A stretch of DNA of 64,000 nt from CAWBBA01 sp963741625 (GTDB lineage Bacteria; Desulfobacterota; Desulfomonilia; Desulfomonilales; Desulfomonilaceae): contig CAVUIT010000012.1 in assembly GCA_963741625.1 (NCBI GenBank), positions 992,001 to 1,056,000 on the forward strand. The letters run 5' to 3'. Positions 8,781 through 16,727 of this stretch are shown here, one piece after another. Position numbers and translations under genes: made by a program. Positions within the stretch are counted from its first letter, which is position 1, and every line of letters starts with the position of its first letter. The notes under the pieces are model-generated. The model was not told where the DNA came from and made no database searches. It saw only the letters and a list, made by a program, of their open reading frames with translations.

Positions 8781-9236
8781 ATGAAAGTATTAGCAATTAA
8801 CAACGGAAGGGACAGGACGGCTTGCGCATTCATAGAATACAGCAAGGAAGGAGGATATCGGGCTCGATTAGATTTATTGACTGGAAATATCACGGAAGAA
8901 ATCAAGGACCTGTGCAGAACCTACGACCCTGATGAGGTCATCCTCCAGCTTCCACCTACGGGACTGGACAAAACGACACAGAAAGCCATTCAAGAAGGAT
9001 TCTGCAGGAATGTCGCCGCAGCCTTCAACATCAAGAGAATTCCATTGATAAAGGATTTGTTGAAGGCGAGAGCTTCTCTTGGGTGCTATCGGCGAGAGCA
9101 GGTACGCCAGTTTTTTAGCCATGTACTGAGTTGGGATCATCTGAGAAGGCTGAACCGCCGTCAACAGTCCCAAATCGCGAGCACCTTGGCGCTGGCGTTT
9201 GACGCAGTTAAGGCCGCAGAGCGTGATACGGCTTAA
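8781..9236 (+). CDS. RuvC/RNase H-fold-like protein lacking the acidic catalytic residues
   Basis: A 151-residue protein. ATG 8781 follows GGTGAGGA. Its layout resembles RuvC resolvases: a first strand with glycine turn (VLAINNGRDRTACAFIEY, where RuvC has IDPG), a YDPDEVILQLPP segment where RuvC has its PDEVAIEE-like motif, a helix (RREQVRQFF) like the K-E-Q-V segment, and a final helix (QIASTLALAFDAVKAAE) like DAADALAVA. At the catalytic positions it has Asn, Gln and Gln/Ser instead of acidic residues, so a binding rather than cutting role is possible. It precedes xis and int in the same direction. The fold assignment is my inference from pattern. Confidence 0.4.
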   Translation: MKVLAINNGRDRTACAFIEYSKEGGYRARLDLLTGNITEEIKDLCRTYDPDEVILQLPPTGLDKTTQKAIQEGFCRNVAAAFNIKRIPLIKDLLKARASLGCYRREQVRQFFSHVLSWDHLRRLNRRQQSQIASTLALAFDAVKAAERDTA

Positions 9237-9356
9237 CCAGAATCCGATCTTATTCAAAGCCCCCCCTGCTTCCTCCAGTAGGGCGGCGGGCACAAGGTCG
9301 GTGTAATCCGACAACCCGTGAACACGGGAACAATTGATCTTAGGAGGAACTTTTCA

Positions 9357-9569
9357 GTGGATGGAAAAGAGCTGCTGACCACGACCGAAGTAGCCAAATG
9401 GCTAAAGGTCGCTGAGTCAACGATCAGAAAATGGGTTCATTACGGATTTATCCCGCACGTCAAACTCGGTCGGTGCGTGCGGTTCATCAGAGAGGATATT
9501 GAAAGATGGCTTCAAGAGCGAACCGAGAAGGGGAGAAGCACACTGGCTCCCGAAATCCAGTGGCAATAA
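9357..9569 (+). CDS. Excisionase-like helix-turn-helix protein
   Basis: A 70-residue protein of the excisionase/MerR-like HTH_17 family: LTTTEVAKWLKVAESTIRK, HYGFIPHVKLG, VRFIREDIERWLQE. GTG 9357 is chosen because AGGAGG at 9342 lies 9 bases upstream; an open frame extends back to 9318 without such a site. The gene sits directly before the integrase, the usual place for a recombination directionality factor, so it probably controls excision of the element. Confidence 0.8.
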   Translation: MDGKELLTTTEVAKWLKVAESTIRKWVHYGFIPHVKLGRCVRFIREDIERWLQERTEKGRSTLAPEIQWQ

Positions 9570-9681
9570 ACCGAAGTGGACACCGCTGGATCAACTCGGT
9601 TATTCTGCCCCAGAAGGGAGGTGGTAAACGGATTGTCCAATGGTGTCCTTTCGGAAGCAAAGACCGAAAGGAGAAACATTT

Positions 9682-10759
9682 ATGGGAGTTTTCAAGAAGC
9701 AAGGGAACTGGTGGATCGACTTTTACCACCAGGGTAAAAGAATCAGACGGAAGGTGGGGCCTTCCAAGAAAGTGGCTGAGATGGCACTGGCGGATGTGCA
9801 AGTGAAGAAGGCGAAGAATGATTTTCTGGGCGTGTGCGAGCCCAAGAAGATTTTGTTCAAGGACTTTGCCGCCGAGTATCTGGAGTATTCCAAGGCTAAC
9901 AAAGCCAAGCGAAGTTACGAACGAGATGTCCTGACCCTTGACGGGCACGTCACTGCCCCTGTGGGGAGATCAGCATCTCTGTCAGCTCAACCCCAAGATG
10001 ATCGAGGACTACAAGGCACGAAGGCTTGAGAGTGTTACGGCCTCGACAGTGAATCGTGAGCTGGACACGATCAAGAACATGCTTCGCAAGGCCGTGGAGT
10101 GGGGGTACCTGAAAAACAGTCCAGCCGAGCACGTGAAGAAGCTCAGGGCTGGAAAACCTCATTTCCGCTACCTTGCAGCAGATGAGATTGAAAAACTGCT
10201 GGATGCGTGCAGGCGTTCGGACAATCCACAGCTCTATCCGTTCATTGCCGTGGCGCCTGAACACGGGAATGAGGCTGGGAGAGTTGACTGCTCTGGAATG
10301 GAAGGACATTGACTTCAAGCGGGGAATTCTCGTGTGGACAACAAGAAAGACCACCACACGAAGAATTACCAGGTACGGGTCATCCCGATGAACGACACTC
10401 TGGCCGAGGTGCTGCGAAGGATACCTCGCCGTTTGGACTCATCCTTTGTGTTCCAACGAAAGGGCGGGGAGAAGTTCCGCAAGATGAGGACAGGCTTTGA
10501 GAATGCGGTTAAACGAGCTGGGATTCCCCACGTCAGGTTCCATGATCTCCGTCATACCTTCGCCAGTCATCTTGTGATGGGGGGAGTGGACATCCGGACA
10601 GTGCAGGAGCTGCTCGGGCATAAAGACATCAGGATGACGATGCGGTATTCCCATTTGGCCCCTGACCATATGAAGAATGCGGTGAGGATTCTTGACAGTC
10701 ACTATTTGGACACCAAGGGGTCAGAACAAGAAAATCAGGATGCCGCCTCGCAAGCATAA
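9682..10759 (+). CDS. Phage-type tyrosine recombinase/integrase (three frame breaks)
   Basis: Site-specific recombinase, about 358 residues when restored. ATG 9682 follows AAAGGAG. The N-terminal arm domain (GNWWIDFYHQGKRIRR) and SAM-like core-binding domain precede the catalytic domain: Arg in NTGMRLGELTALEW, HDLRHTFASH (His, Arg), LGHKD (His) and Tyr in MTMRYSHLAP. The frame is broken near 9952 (extra base), 10256 (extra C in GCGCCTG) and 10334 (one base missing). All parts are well conserved, so either it decayed recently or the bases are errors, as elsewhere in the window. The gene ends 25 bases from the 3-prime end of tRNA-Ala, the classic position for an integrase that uses the tRNA as attachment site. 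Confidence 0.88.
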
Positions 10760-10784
10760 CATCCTGATTCCGTTTTGAATTCCC

Positions 10785-10859
10785 TGGTGGAGATGAAGGG
10801 ATTTGAACCCTCGACCCCCGCGTTGCGAACGCGGTGCTCTCCCGCTGAGCTACATCCCC
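10785..10859 (-). tRNA. tRNA-Ala (anticodon CGC), CCA encoded
   Basis: The reverse complement folds as a full cloverleaf: acceptor GGGGATG/CATCTCC, D arm GCTC..GAGC, anticodon stem CCGCG/CGCGG with loop TTCGCAA (anticodon CGC, Ala), T arm GAGGG-TTCAAAT-CCCTT, discriminator A and encoded CCA. Its 3-prime end faces the integrase, so it is the likely attB/attR of the element to the left. Confidence 0.95.
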
Positions 10860-11245
10860 ACGGTGGCGCAAAGATTATCACTGCATTCGGGGAGTGTCAA
10901 GGCCGGGATCGTCTGGCAGTCGCCGGTTCGGTACGCTTGTACCTGCGGTTCTCGCCAGGTCCTTAGAGATGAATTATCGCAATCGTTTACCGCAGAGGTC
11001 GCTGAGAGCGCAGAGGATTCTGTTTTCTATGCCCTGCTGCCAAGTGACACATACAGCATTCCTGTCTCTGACGCTGAAGACATTACGGGCCTAACAACGT
11101 ACGCCCGCCGCTTATGAGGCCTATTGCGAGCGATTCTTCGTCTCTGCGTTCTCTGCGATCTCAGCGGTGCGCGATTACCTTTCTTGGTTCCCGCTGCCAT
11201 CCGTGAGCAAGAAATGGTAGAGTACTTCTCGGGAGAAATTACTCG
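10860..11245. other. Spacer with an inverted repeat pair
   Basis: No gene seen. Contains ACCGCAGAGGTCGCTGAGAG... at 10989-11015 and an inverted relative at 11142-11168 (reverse complement begins ACCGCTGAGATCGCAGAG). Such CGCAGAG-rich motifs are common dispersed intergenic repeats in many bacteria. Confidence 0.5.
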
Positions 11246-12694
11246 ATGGATAGGGTCTTACTTTTTTTGTCGGCACTGGCAGCGTTCTTCATTCTTTGCC
11301 AGTGGTTCGTTTTTGCTTCGGTCAGGAAGTACCTGTTCCAGCGATACAATCCTGTAACGCGAAAGGTGGCCTATTCGGTTCTTGGATTGTTGGGGCTGGC
11401 TAACCTTCTCGCCCTGAAGTCGGCCTATGATCTGTTCCCTCCAGACTCGTGGGAAAATCTGGCAGCTTCGGTCGCCTATTTCAGTTACCTGGGATGTGTG
11501 CTGATGCTTTGCCTCTTTTTCCTGGCCCTGGGCGGGGTTTCTCAGGTCTTGCGGTTGAAAGATGCCGTTTTTTCGGCAATAAATTCACGGAGAATACACA
11601 CAGGGGCTTTGAGCGGGGGCAAAGCAGGCTGCGTGAGCCCGGTTGGATGTAAAGCAGAGCCAACCGAGGTCGTGCGCGAACAGAAGAGCTTTGCAGGATG
11701 CAAAGCCGAACCGGAGTCCTGTCAACCTAGGGAAACGGCTCTGCCAGAGGTTCAATTGAAACCCGTCCCCTCCTCGCACGGCCTGTCATCGACGCGAAGG
11801 TCGTTCCTCAAGTGGACCACTGCCGCAGGATTGGTCGCGGCTGCAGGCTATGCAGGTCATGGCGTAGCAGAAGCTTACGCGCGGCCTGTCATTGAGGAAT
11901 TCGATCTGTTTTACCCTGAACTTGAAGGCCTGAGCCGACCGCTCACATTCATTCAGATAACTGATTTCCATTTTGGGATGTTCGTGGGGAGCCCGGAACT
12001 GGAACGAATGGTGCACCTTGTTAACGCCCTGGAAGGGGACGCGGTGCTAATAACAGGGGACGTATTTCACTCGCCATTGACGCCCGTGGAACTCGCGACT
12101 CCGATTTTGAAAAAGCTCAAGCCCCGACGCTTGGGCAATTTTGCGGTGCTCGGCAACCACGATTTTTACACTGGAGAATCGCTGGCGGTGCAAAGCCTGA
12201 AAGAGAGCGGTCTCACCCTGCTCCGTCATCAGTGGATTACATTTAGGGAAGGGAGCGCGGACATTCACCTTGGTGGCATCGACGACCCGATGGTCAACTG
12301 GGTTTGGGGCGCACAGTTTCCCAAATTTGAGGGCTTTATGGCAAAAGCCCCTACATCTCTCGGAATGCGCATCCTCATGTCGCATCGCCCCAGTGTGTTG
12401 CCTATTGCGTCACAGGCTGGTATCGATTTTGTCTTGTCCGGCCACATTCACGGTGGGCAGATCATTTTCCCGTATCCCGGGAGGGATCGCGGACTCAGCA
12501 TTGCTCGTCTGGCCTCTCCCTTTACTCACGGATGGTATCATATAGGTAAGAGCCGCATGTATCTCAACCGTGGCATCGGCTTGACGTTTGTGCCATGGCG
12601 TATCAATTGTCCACCGGAAATCACCTGTTCCATCTTCACCCTGCAGGCAATGAGAAATCCGGCGTGCGAAAAAGACAGGGCAATCAGAATCTGA
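11246..12694 (+). CDS. Membrane-anchored metallophosphoesterase (YkuE/YaeI-like) with internal twin-arginine motif
   Basis: A 482-residue protein. The first 115 residues hold about three hydrophobic helices. A low-complexity linker with two GCKAEP copies follows. Then STRRSFLKW (Arg184-Arg185) and a hydrophobic stretch match a Tat signal, placed internally. The C-terminal domain is a calcineurin-like phosphoesterase with all metal motifs: DFHFG, GDVFH, GNHDFY, SHRP and GHIHGGQ. Relatives YkuE/YaeI act on lipid-linked or membrane phosphodiesters such as UDP-diacylglucosamine-type substrates. The domain order suggests that the enzyme is placed on the outer face of the inner membrane. GGGAGA lies about 10 bases before ATG 11246. 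Confidence 0.85.
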   Translation: MDRVLLFLSALAAFFILCQWFVFASVRKYLFQRYNPVTRKVAYSVLGLLGLANLLALKSAYDLFPPDSWENLAASVAYFSYLGCVLMLCLFFLALGGVSQVLRLKDAVFSAINSRRIHTGALSGGKAGCVSPVGCKAEPTEVVREQKSFAGCKAEPESCQPRETALPEVQLKPVPSSHGLSSTRRSFLKWTTAAGLVAAAGYAGHGVAEAYARPVIEEFDLFYPELEGLSRPLTFIQITDFHFGMFVGSPELERMVHLVNALEGDAVLITGDVFHSPLTPVELATPILKKLKPRRLGNFAVLGNHDFYTGESLAVQSLKESGLTLLRHQWITFREGSADIHLGGIDDPMVNWVWGAQFPKFEGFMAKAPTSLGMRILMSHRPSVLPIASQAGIDFVLSGHIHGGQIIFPYPGRDRGLSIARLASPFTHGWYHIGKSRMYLNRGIGLTFVPWRINCPPEITCSIFTLQAMRNPACEKDRAIRI

Positions 12695-12785
12695 ACATTT
12701 GACTTGGAGAGATAGGTGTCAAGCGACCTTCTGCAGGAGTCATCACGAAAGCACTTGACCCGCCATCCTAACTGAGGTCGTTACC

Positions 12786-13058
12786 ATGAATGGCGAAGAT
12801 GCACTTGAACGCCACAAGAACCTGATCAAGGATGGATGGGTAAGGAGATTCACAGCCGACGAGCCACGACTATCCGAGATGAAGGAATTCTACGAGTCCC
12901 TGGGCCTAAAAGTCCGAGTTGAAGCAGGCATTCCGGATGAAAGCCAGGAATGTAGAAGCTGCTTCGATGTGGAGGGATTCGAGACTCTGTACAGTACAAT
13001 TTATACGAAAGGGGAACCCACGTGCGAGCAGAGCGGTTCGGAAGAAATGTTTGATTAG
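12786..13058 (+). CDS. Small conserved-looking hypothetical protein
   Basis: A 90-residue soluble protein preceded by GAGGT. It reads DGWVRRFTADEPRLSEMKE, FYESLGLKVRVEAG, then ECRSCFDVEGFETLY and a terminal IYTKGEP. The CRSC pair could bind metal. The balanced composition and good start support a real gene. I cannot name a function; it stands alone between the phosphoesterase and the IS5-like element. Confidence 0.6.
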   Translation: MNGEDALERHKNLIKDGWVRRFTADEPRLSEMKEFYESLGLKVRVEAGIPDESQECRSCFDVEGFETLYSTIYTKGEPTCEQSGSEEMFD

Positions 13059-13062
13059 AAGC

Positions 13063-13984
13063 GGTTGCAAAACCGCCGATCAGTTATAAGCGCGCGAAAT
13101 CGCGCATGATTTAAATCCTTGTTTTTATGAAATAATATGTATATTTAGCTCGCCGGAGGTAAGTCCGGTGAGCAAACGCGTCGTGTACCTGACCGATGAG
13201 CAGTGGAAGAAGATCGAACCCCTCATTCCCAAGCCTCCTCCTCGACCGAAAGGAGGTCGCCCCAGAAAGGATAATCGCTTGGTCTTCGAGGGAATCCTCT
13301 GGATACTCAAGACGGGAGCCCGGTGGAAAGATCTTCCTGACAAGTACCCGCACCCTTCAACCTGCTGGCGTCGCCTGAAGGAATGGTACGAGGCCGAAGT
13401 CCTCAAAGATATGTGGAGGGCCTTTCTCTCCGAATTGGATGCCAACGGGGTACTCGACTGGGAAGAGTCATTCATCGATGCGAGCTTCTTCCCAGCAAAA
13501 AAGGGGTCCAGCGGTCGGAAAGACCAAGAGGGGAAAGGGAACAAAGTGCATGGTGGTGGTCGATGGCAAGGGTATTCCTCTGGGAAGCCATACCGACTCT
13601 GCTTCGCCAGCAGAGGTCAGGCTCGCCGAAAAGACACTCCAGCAAATCAAAGTCCCTAAAAAGGGGCCAGGGAGGCCAAGGACCCGCCCCAAGAGAGTAA
13701 TCGGAGACAAGGCGTACGACAGTGACCCTTTGCGCAAGCGCTTGAGAAAACGAGGTATCAACTTGCTCTCCCCTCATCGACGCAATCATAGGAATGTCAA
13801 CAGACAAGATGACCGCCTTTGGGATCGATACAGGAGACGATATACAGTTGAGAGAACTTTCAGTTGGTTCGGAAACTTTCGACGGATAGTCGTCCGATAC
13901 GAGCACCAGGTCTGCATGTACGAGGCTTTCATCCAGATCGCCTGTATCATGATTGTCATAAAACGTTTATGAGGTTTTGCAACC
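13063..13984 (+). mobile_element. IS5-family-like insertion sequence
   Basis: A transposase gene bounded by inverted ends: GGTTGCAAAACCGCC at 13063 and GAGGTTTTGCAACC ending at 13984. Length 922 bases. A further partial copy of the left end (AGAAGCGGTTGCAAAACC) lies immediately outside the right end at 13991-14008 and repeats 13058-13075 directly, so the element sits beside an older end or inserted into a related repeat. Confidence 0.75.
13168..13972 (+). CDS. IS5-family transposase (frame change in an A6G4 run)
   Basis: DDE transposase of the IS5 group. GTG 13168 follows GGAGGT. The N-terminal part carries the DUF4096-type domain (LTDEQWKKIEPLIP, GRPRKDNR, ILWILKTGARWKDLP). The second part holds FIDASFFPAKKG, then GKTKRGKGTK, the catalytic segments VIGDKAYDSD and RYTVERTFSWFGNFRR. 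The two parts lie in different frames that meet at about 13502 in AAAAAAGGGG. Some IS5 elements use programmed -1 slippage at such runs, but here the change needed is +1, which fits removal of one G better. So an indel is more likely than programmed recoding. Confidence 0.85.
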
Positions 13985-14028
13985 AGCTCTAGAAGCGGTT
14001 GCAAAACCTCAAGAGCATTTGAAGTCAT

Positions 14029-14064
14029 GCTGGGGGGAACTTTTTGCAAAAAGTTCCCCCCAGC
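14029..14064. terminator. Perfect 36-base palindrome between IS5-like element and methyltransferase
   Basis: GCTGGGGGGAACTTTTT-GC mirrored exactly by its complement. The stem is long with a very short loop. It lies 36 bases past the stop of the minus-strand methyltransferase gene and could end its transcription, although no long T run follows. Confidence 0.5.
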
Positions 14065-14099
14065 ACCCCCTCAAAAACTCTCAATTATTGCAAACAAGT

Positions 14100-15096
14100 T
14101 CACTTGACCGCGGCAACTAGCTGACCCATGTGATCCCCTTCTCGAATCATCCGGACGTCTTTGAAGCCCGCTATTGCCAGGTCTTCCCGGACCTCTTCAA
14201 AGGTATAGGAAGTGCCGCCCGTAGTGGCCGCCAACATATTCACAGCGAAGATAGCTCCATCGCGAGGAATGGTGCGGGTCGAATCCAAGAAGTAGTCCCT
14301 GATGAGTATTGTCCCGCCAGGAGCCAAAGCTGCGTAAATCTTGAAGTAAAGCCGGCTGTTGGCCTCCCGGTCGTTGCTGTGAATGATCGCGGACAGTAGC
14401 ACCAGGTCATATCCTTTGGGTAACTCATCGGTATTGTAGTCTCCGGGCACGAGCTGAACTCGGTCAATGAAGCCGCTTTCAGTAAGTCGATTTCTGGCCA
14501 TCTCTACCACTTCGGGTAGATCAAACAAGGTGGCGTTCATGTTAGGAGACCGCTTCAGGAACGCCATGATGTACGTCCCGGACGCTCCCCCGACGTCAAG
14601 CATCCTCGTGAAGGATTTCAGATCGATCGAATCGGCGATTTCTTCCGCCTTCCGAAGACCGATGACGTGCATGGCCCCGATAAAGGCTTCCATGTCTTCT
14701 GTAGATCGAGACAAGATGTCTTTGTGGGCCGGATTGGTACCAGTCCGGACGATCTCGAGTCAGGTGCGACCATGTCTCCCACATAGTTCCCCTGTGAAGG
14801 ACTAAAGGGAGTATCGAATCCCGACTGCCTTTCACGAGCAGTCCGGTGATCGAGGAATTCACTCTGTAATGCCCGTCGGACGAACGGTCCAAAAGGCCCT
14901 GTGCAGCTAGGGCATCCATTAAGATCGCCAGCCCCCGCGGGCTCCAGCCTTCGTCTGCACATAGGCCGTCTACAGTCCTGGGCTTGGCTTCCAGCTTGGT
15001 AAAGAGGTCGAGTTGGGCCGCGGTCAACAGTATCCTGCACTCTTGAAATGAACTGCTCACTTCGAGAAGCCTTTGCTTGTTCCATTCGTCGGACAT
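14100..15096 (-). CDS. SAM-dependent O-methyltransferase-like protein (one frame break)
   Basis: About 331 residues restored. ATG 15096 has AGGAGG 9 bases upstream. The N-terminus is a winged-helix dimerisation domain (ILLTAAQLDLFTKLEAKPRT, GWSPRGLAILMDALAAQGLL), followed by a Rossmann methyltransferase domain with the SAM motif LDVGGASGTY and later DLVLLSAIIHSN and GGTILIRDYF. This is the layout of hydroxyneurosporene-type O-methyltransferases that modify small aromatic or isoprenoid molecules. One extra base near 14756 splits the gene; removing a C restores HLTEIVRTGTNPAHKDIL. The substrate is unknown. It is divergent from the 15298 gene cluster. Confidence 0.82.
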
Positions 15097-15297
15097 TTTG
15101 ATTCACCTCCTGAGGATTCTGAATAGTGAAGGAACCTTTCCCGCTCCAATTTACTATATTGAGAGATGTAGCCAAACTGCTAAACGATGGGCCCCGTTTT
15201 TCAGCTCCCCAAGTAAAGAGCTTCAGGGCTTCGTGCTTGACAACTGCCCTCTGACGTTTATTCTAGACATTGTACACCCGATTCAAAGAGGTGCGAG

Positions 15298-15453
15298 ATG
15301 AAGTGGCTTATTGGAGGTTCCATCGGGGCCTTGGCCGGATTCGGCCTGTATCTGGTGAGCGTTAATCTCCAGTCGGGCTGAGCCTTGTGGTGCAACCCGG
15401 TCGTGGCCGTGGTCATCGGAGCCTTGATCGGTGCGGCAATCTCCTCCGGGTGA
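15298..15453 (+). CDS. DUF6132-like small membrane protein with in-frame TGA (candidate selenoprotein)
   Basis: ATG 15298 follows AGAGGTG. The frame reads MKWLIGGSIGALAGFGLYLV, then VNLQSG, a TGA codon at 15379-15381, then ALWCNPVVAVVIGALIGA and a stop at 15451. The two glycine-rich helices around a short Cys-containing turn match the DUF6132 family, where the turn reads like CTSGTCAITSNP. The TGA falls at the second Cys of that motif and the following A-x-x-x-N-P is kept. A short hairpin with stem ACC-CGG/CCG-T-GGT starts about 13 bases after the TGA, its loop about 19 bases after, within the range known for bacterial SECIS elements. The next gene is of the SelD-associated type. Alternative: a Cys-to-stop mutation in a dying gene. 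Confidence 0.5.
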
Positions 15454-15501
15454 GGAAGATTAAACGGGCAATCTGATTTTTCGATACCATCTGAGGGCAA
15501 C

Positions 15502-16643
15502 ATGGGAAAGCATCTGGTCTTTGTGGGAGGGGGCCACGCTCACTTAACGTCCTTGGTCAACATCGGTGATTACATCAAGTTGGGGCATCGGGTTTCCCTC
15601 ATAAGTCCGGTGACGCATCATTACTACTCGGGTATGGGCCCGGGACTCCTCTCCGGGATCTATCGTCCTGAAGAAGCCCGCTTTCATATCAAGAAGCTTG
15701 TTGAAGACCGGGGCGCTTCCTTTGTGAAGGGCTACGTTACCCGCATCAACGCGGACAAACGCTTTCTTGTCCTCGAAACGGGAGAGGAAGTTCCTTACGA
15801 CATCGTCTCTTTCAACACAGGCAGTGGTGTCCCGCTGGATGAAGTCAACAATGACAAGAACAACGTCTATCCTGTCAAACCCATTGTCAATCTACTTAAA
15901 GCCAGAAAAATAATCCTGGATAAGATCCGTGGAGAGATCCCTCGTCTCCTGGTCGTTGGAGGAGGCCCAGCGGGTGTCGAGCTTTCGGGCAATCTTTGGC
16001 GACTGGTGCATGACAACGGGGGACAAGCCGGAATAACACTCATCGCCGGCGGCAGTCTCCTGCCTTACTTTCCCGGAAAAGCCCGTAATCTGGCGATCGC
16101 CTCTTTACGTGAACGCGGCATCGAAGTCGTGGAAGGCGGCTCAGGTAAGCCGATTTGCAGACGGAGAGGCCGTGCTGGCAGACGGCAGGGGGCTCCGCTT
16201 ATGATATAGTGTTCGCTGCCCTGGGGGTGAAGCCTTCGCAGATATTCAGAGAATCGGGCCTGCCCATAGGCGACGATGGCGGGCTTCTGGTTAACGAATA
16301 TCTCCAAAGCGTGGCCCACCCGGAGATCTTCGGGGGTGGTGACTGCATGTGTCTTCAAGGATCTCATCTGGACAAGGTCGGCGTTTATGCAGTTCGGCAA
16401 AATGAGATCCTTCACCACAACCTGTTGTCTGCCTTATCGGGTGAGTCCATGGAAAAGTTCATGCCCCAAAAAACGTACCTTCTCATTTTCAATCTTGGTG
16501 ACGGTACTGGAATCTTCGTAAGAAGATCATGGGTCTGGAGCGGCAGGCTTGCTTTTCTCTTCAAGGATTACCTGGATCGCTCTTTTATGCGAAAATTCCA
16601 GGTCTCCGGAGAGCGGGAGGATCGGTCTGAAGTGCTCGACTGA
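15502..16643 (+). CDS. SelD-N-terminal-type pyridine nucleotide-disulfide oxidoreductase (TIGR03169-like; two frame breaks)
   Basis: FAD/NAD(P)-binding oxidoreductase related to type II NADH dehydrogenases and to the domain fused to the N-terminus of some SelD selenophosphate synthetases. Seen motifs: FAD-binding VFVGGGHAHL, then YYSGMGPGLLSGIY (characteristic of this subgroup), NAD-binding VVGGGPAGVELSG, and the C-terminal FAD motif IFGGGDCM. Frame breaks lie near 16138 (extra G) and 16199 (extra T); with both removed the text reads SRFADGEAVLADGRGLRYD and about 380 residues are restored. No SelD domain follows. It starts 48 bases after the TGA-containing gene and is probably in the same operon. 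An electron-transfer or selenium/sulfur-linked redox role is inferred. Confidence 0.82.
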
Positions 16644-16727
16644 TGGCGGTCCAGGCTTGCAGGTAATTCTTCCGCGACAGTTTTTCTTGCTTCCTTTCAA
16701 TATTAAACCCTAGGAGAGTGGAACTCG

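Noticed and set aside
13495..13515. Programmed -1 frameshift in the IS5-like transposase
   Set aside because: The shift needed to join the two frames is +1, and the same kind of one-base break occurs in many unrelated genes of the window.
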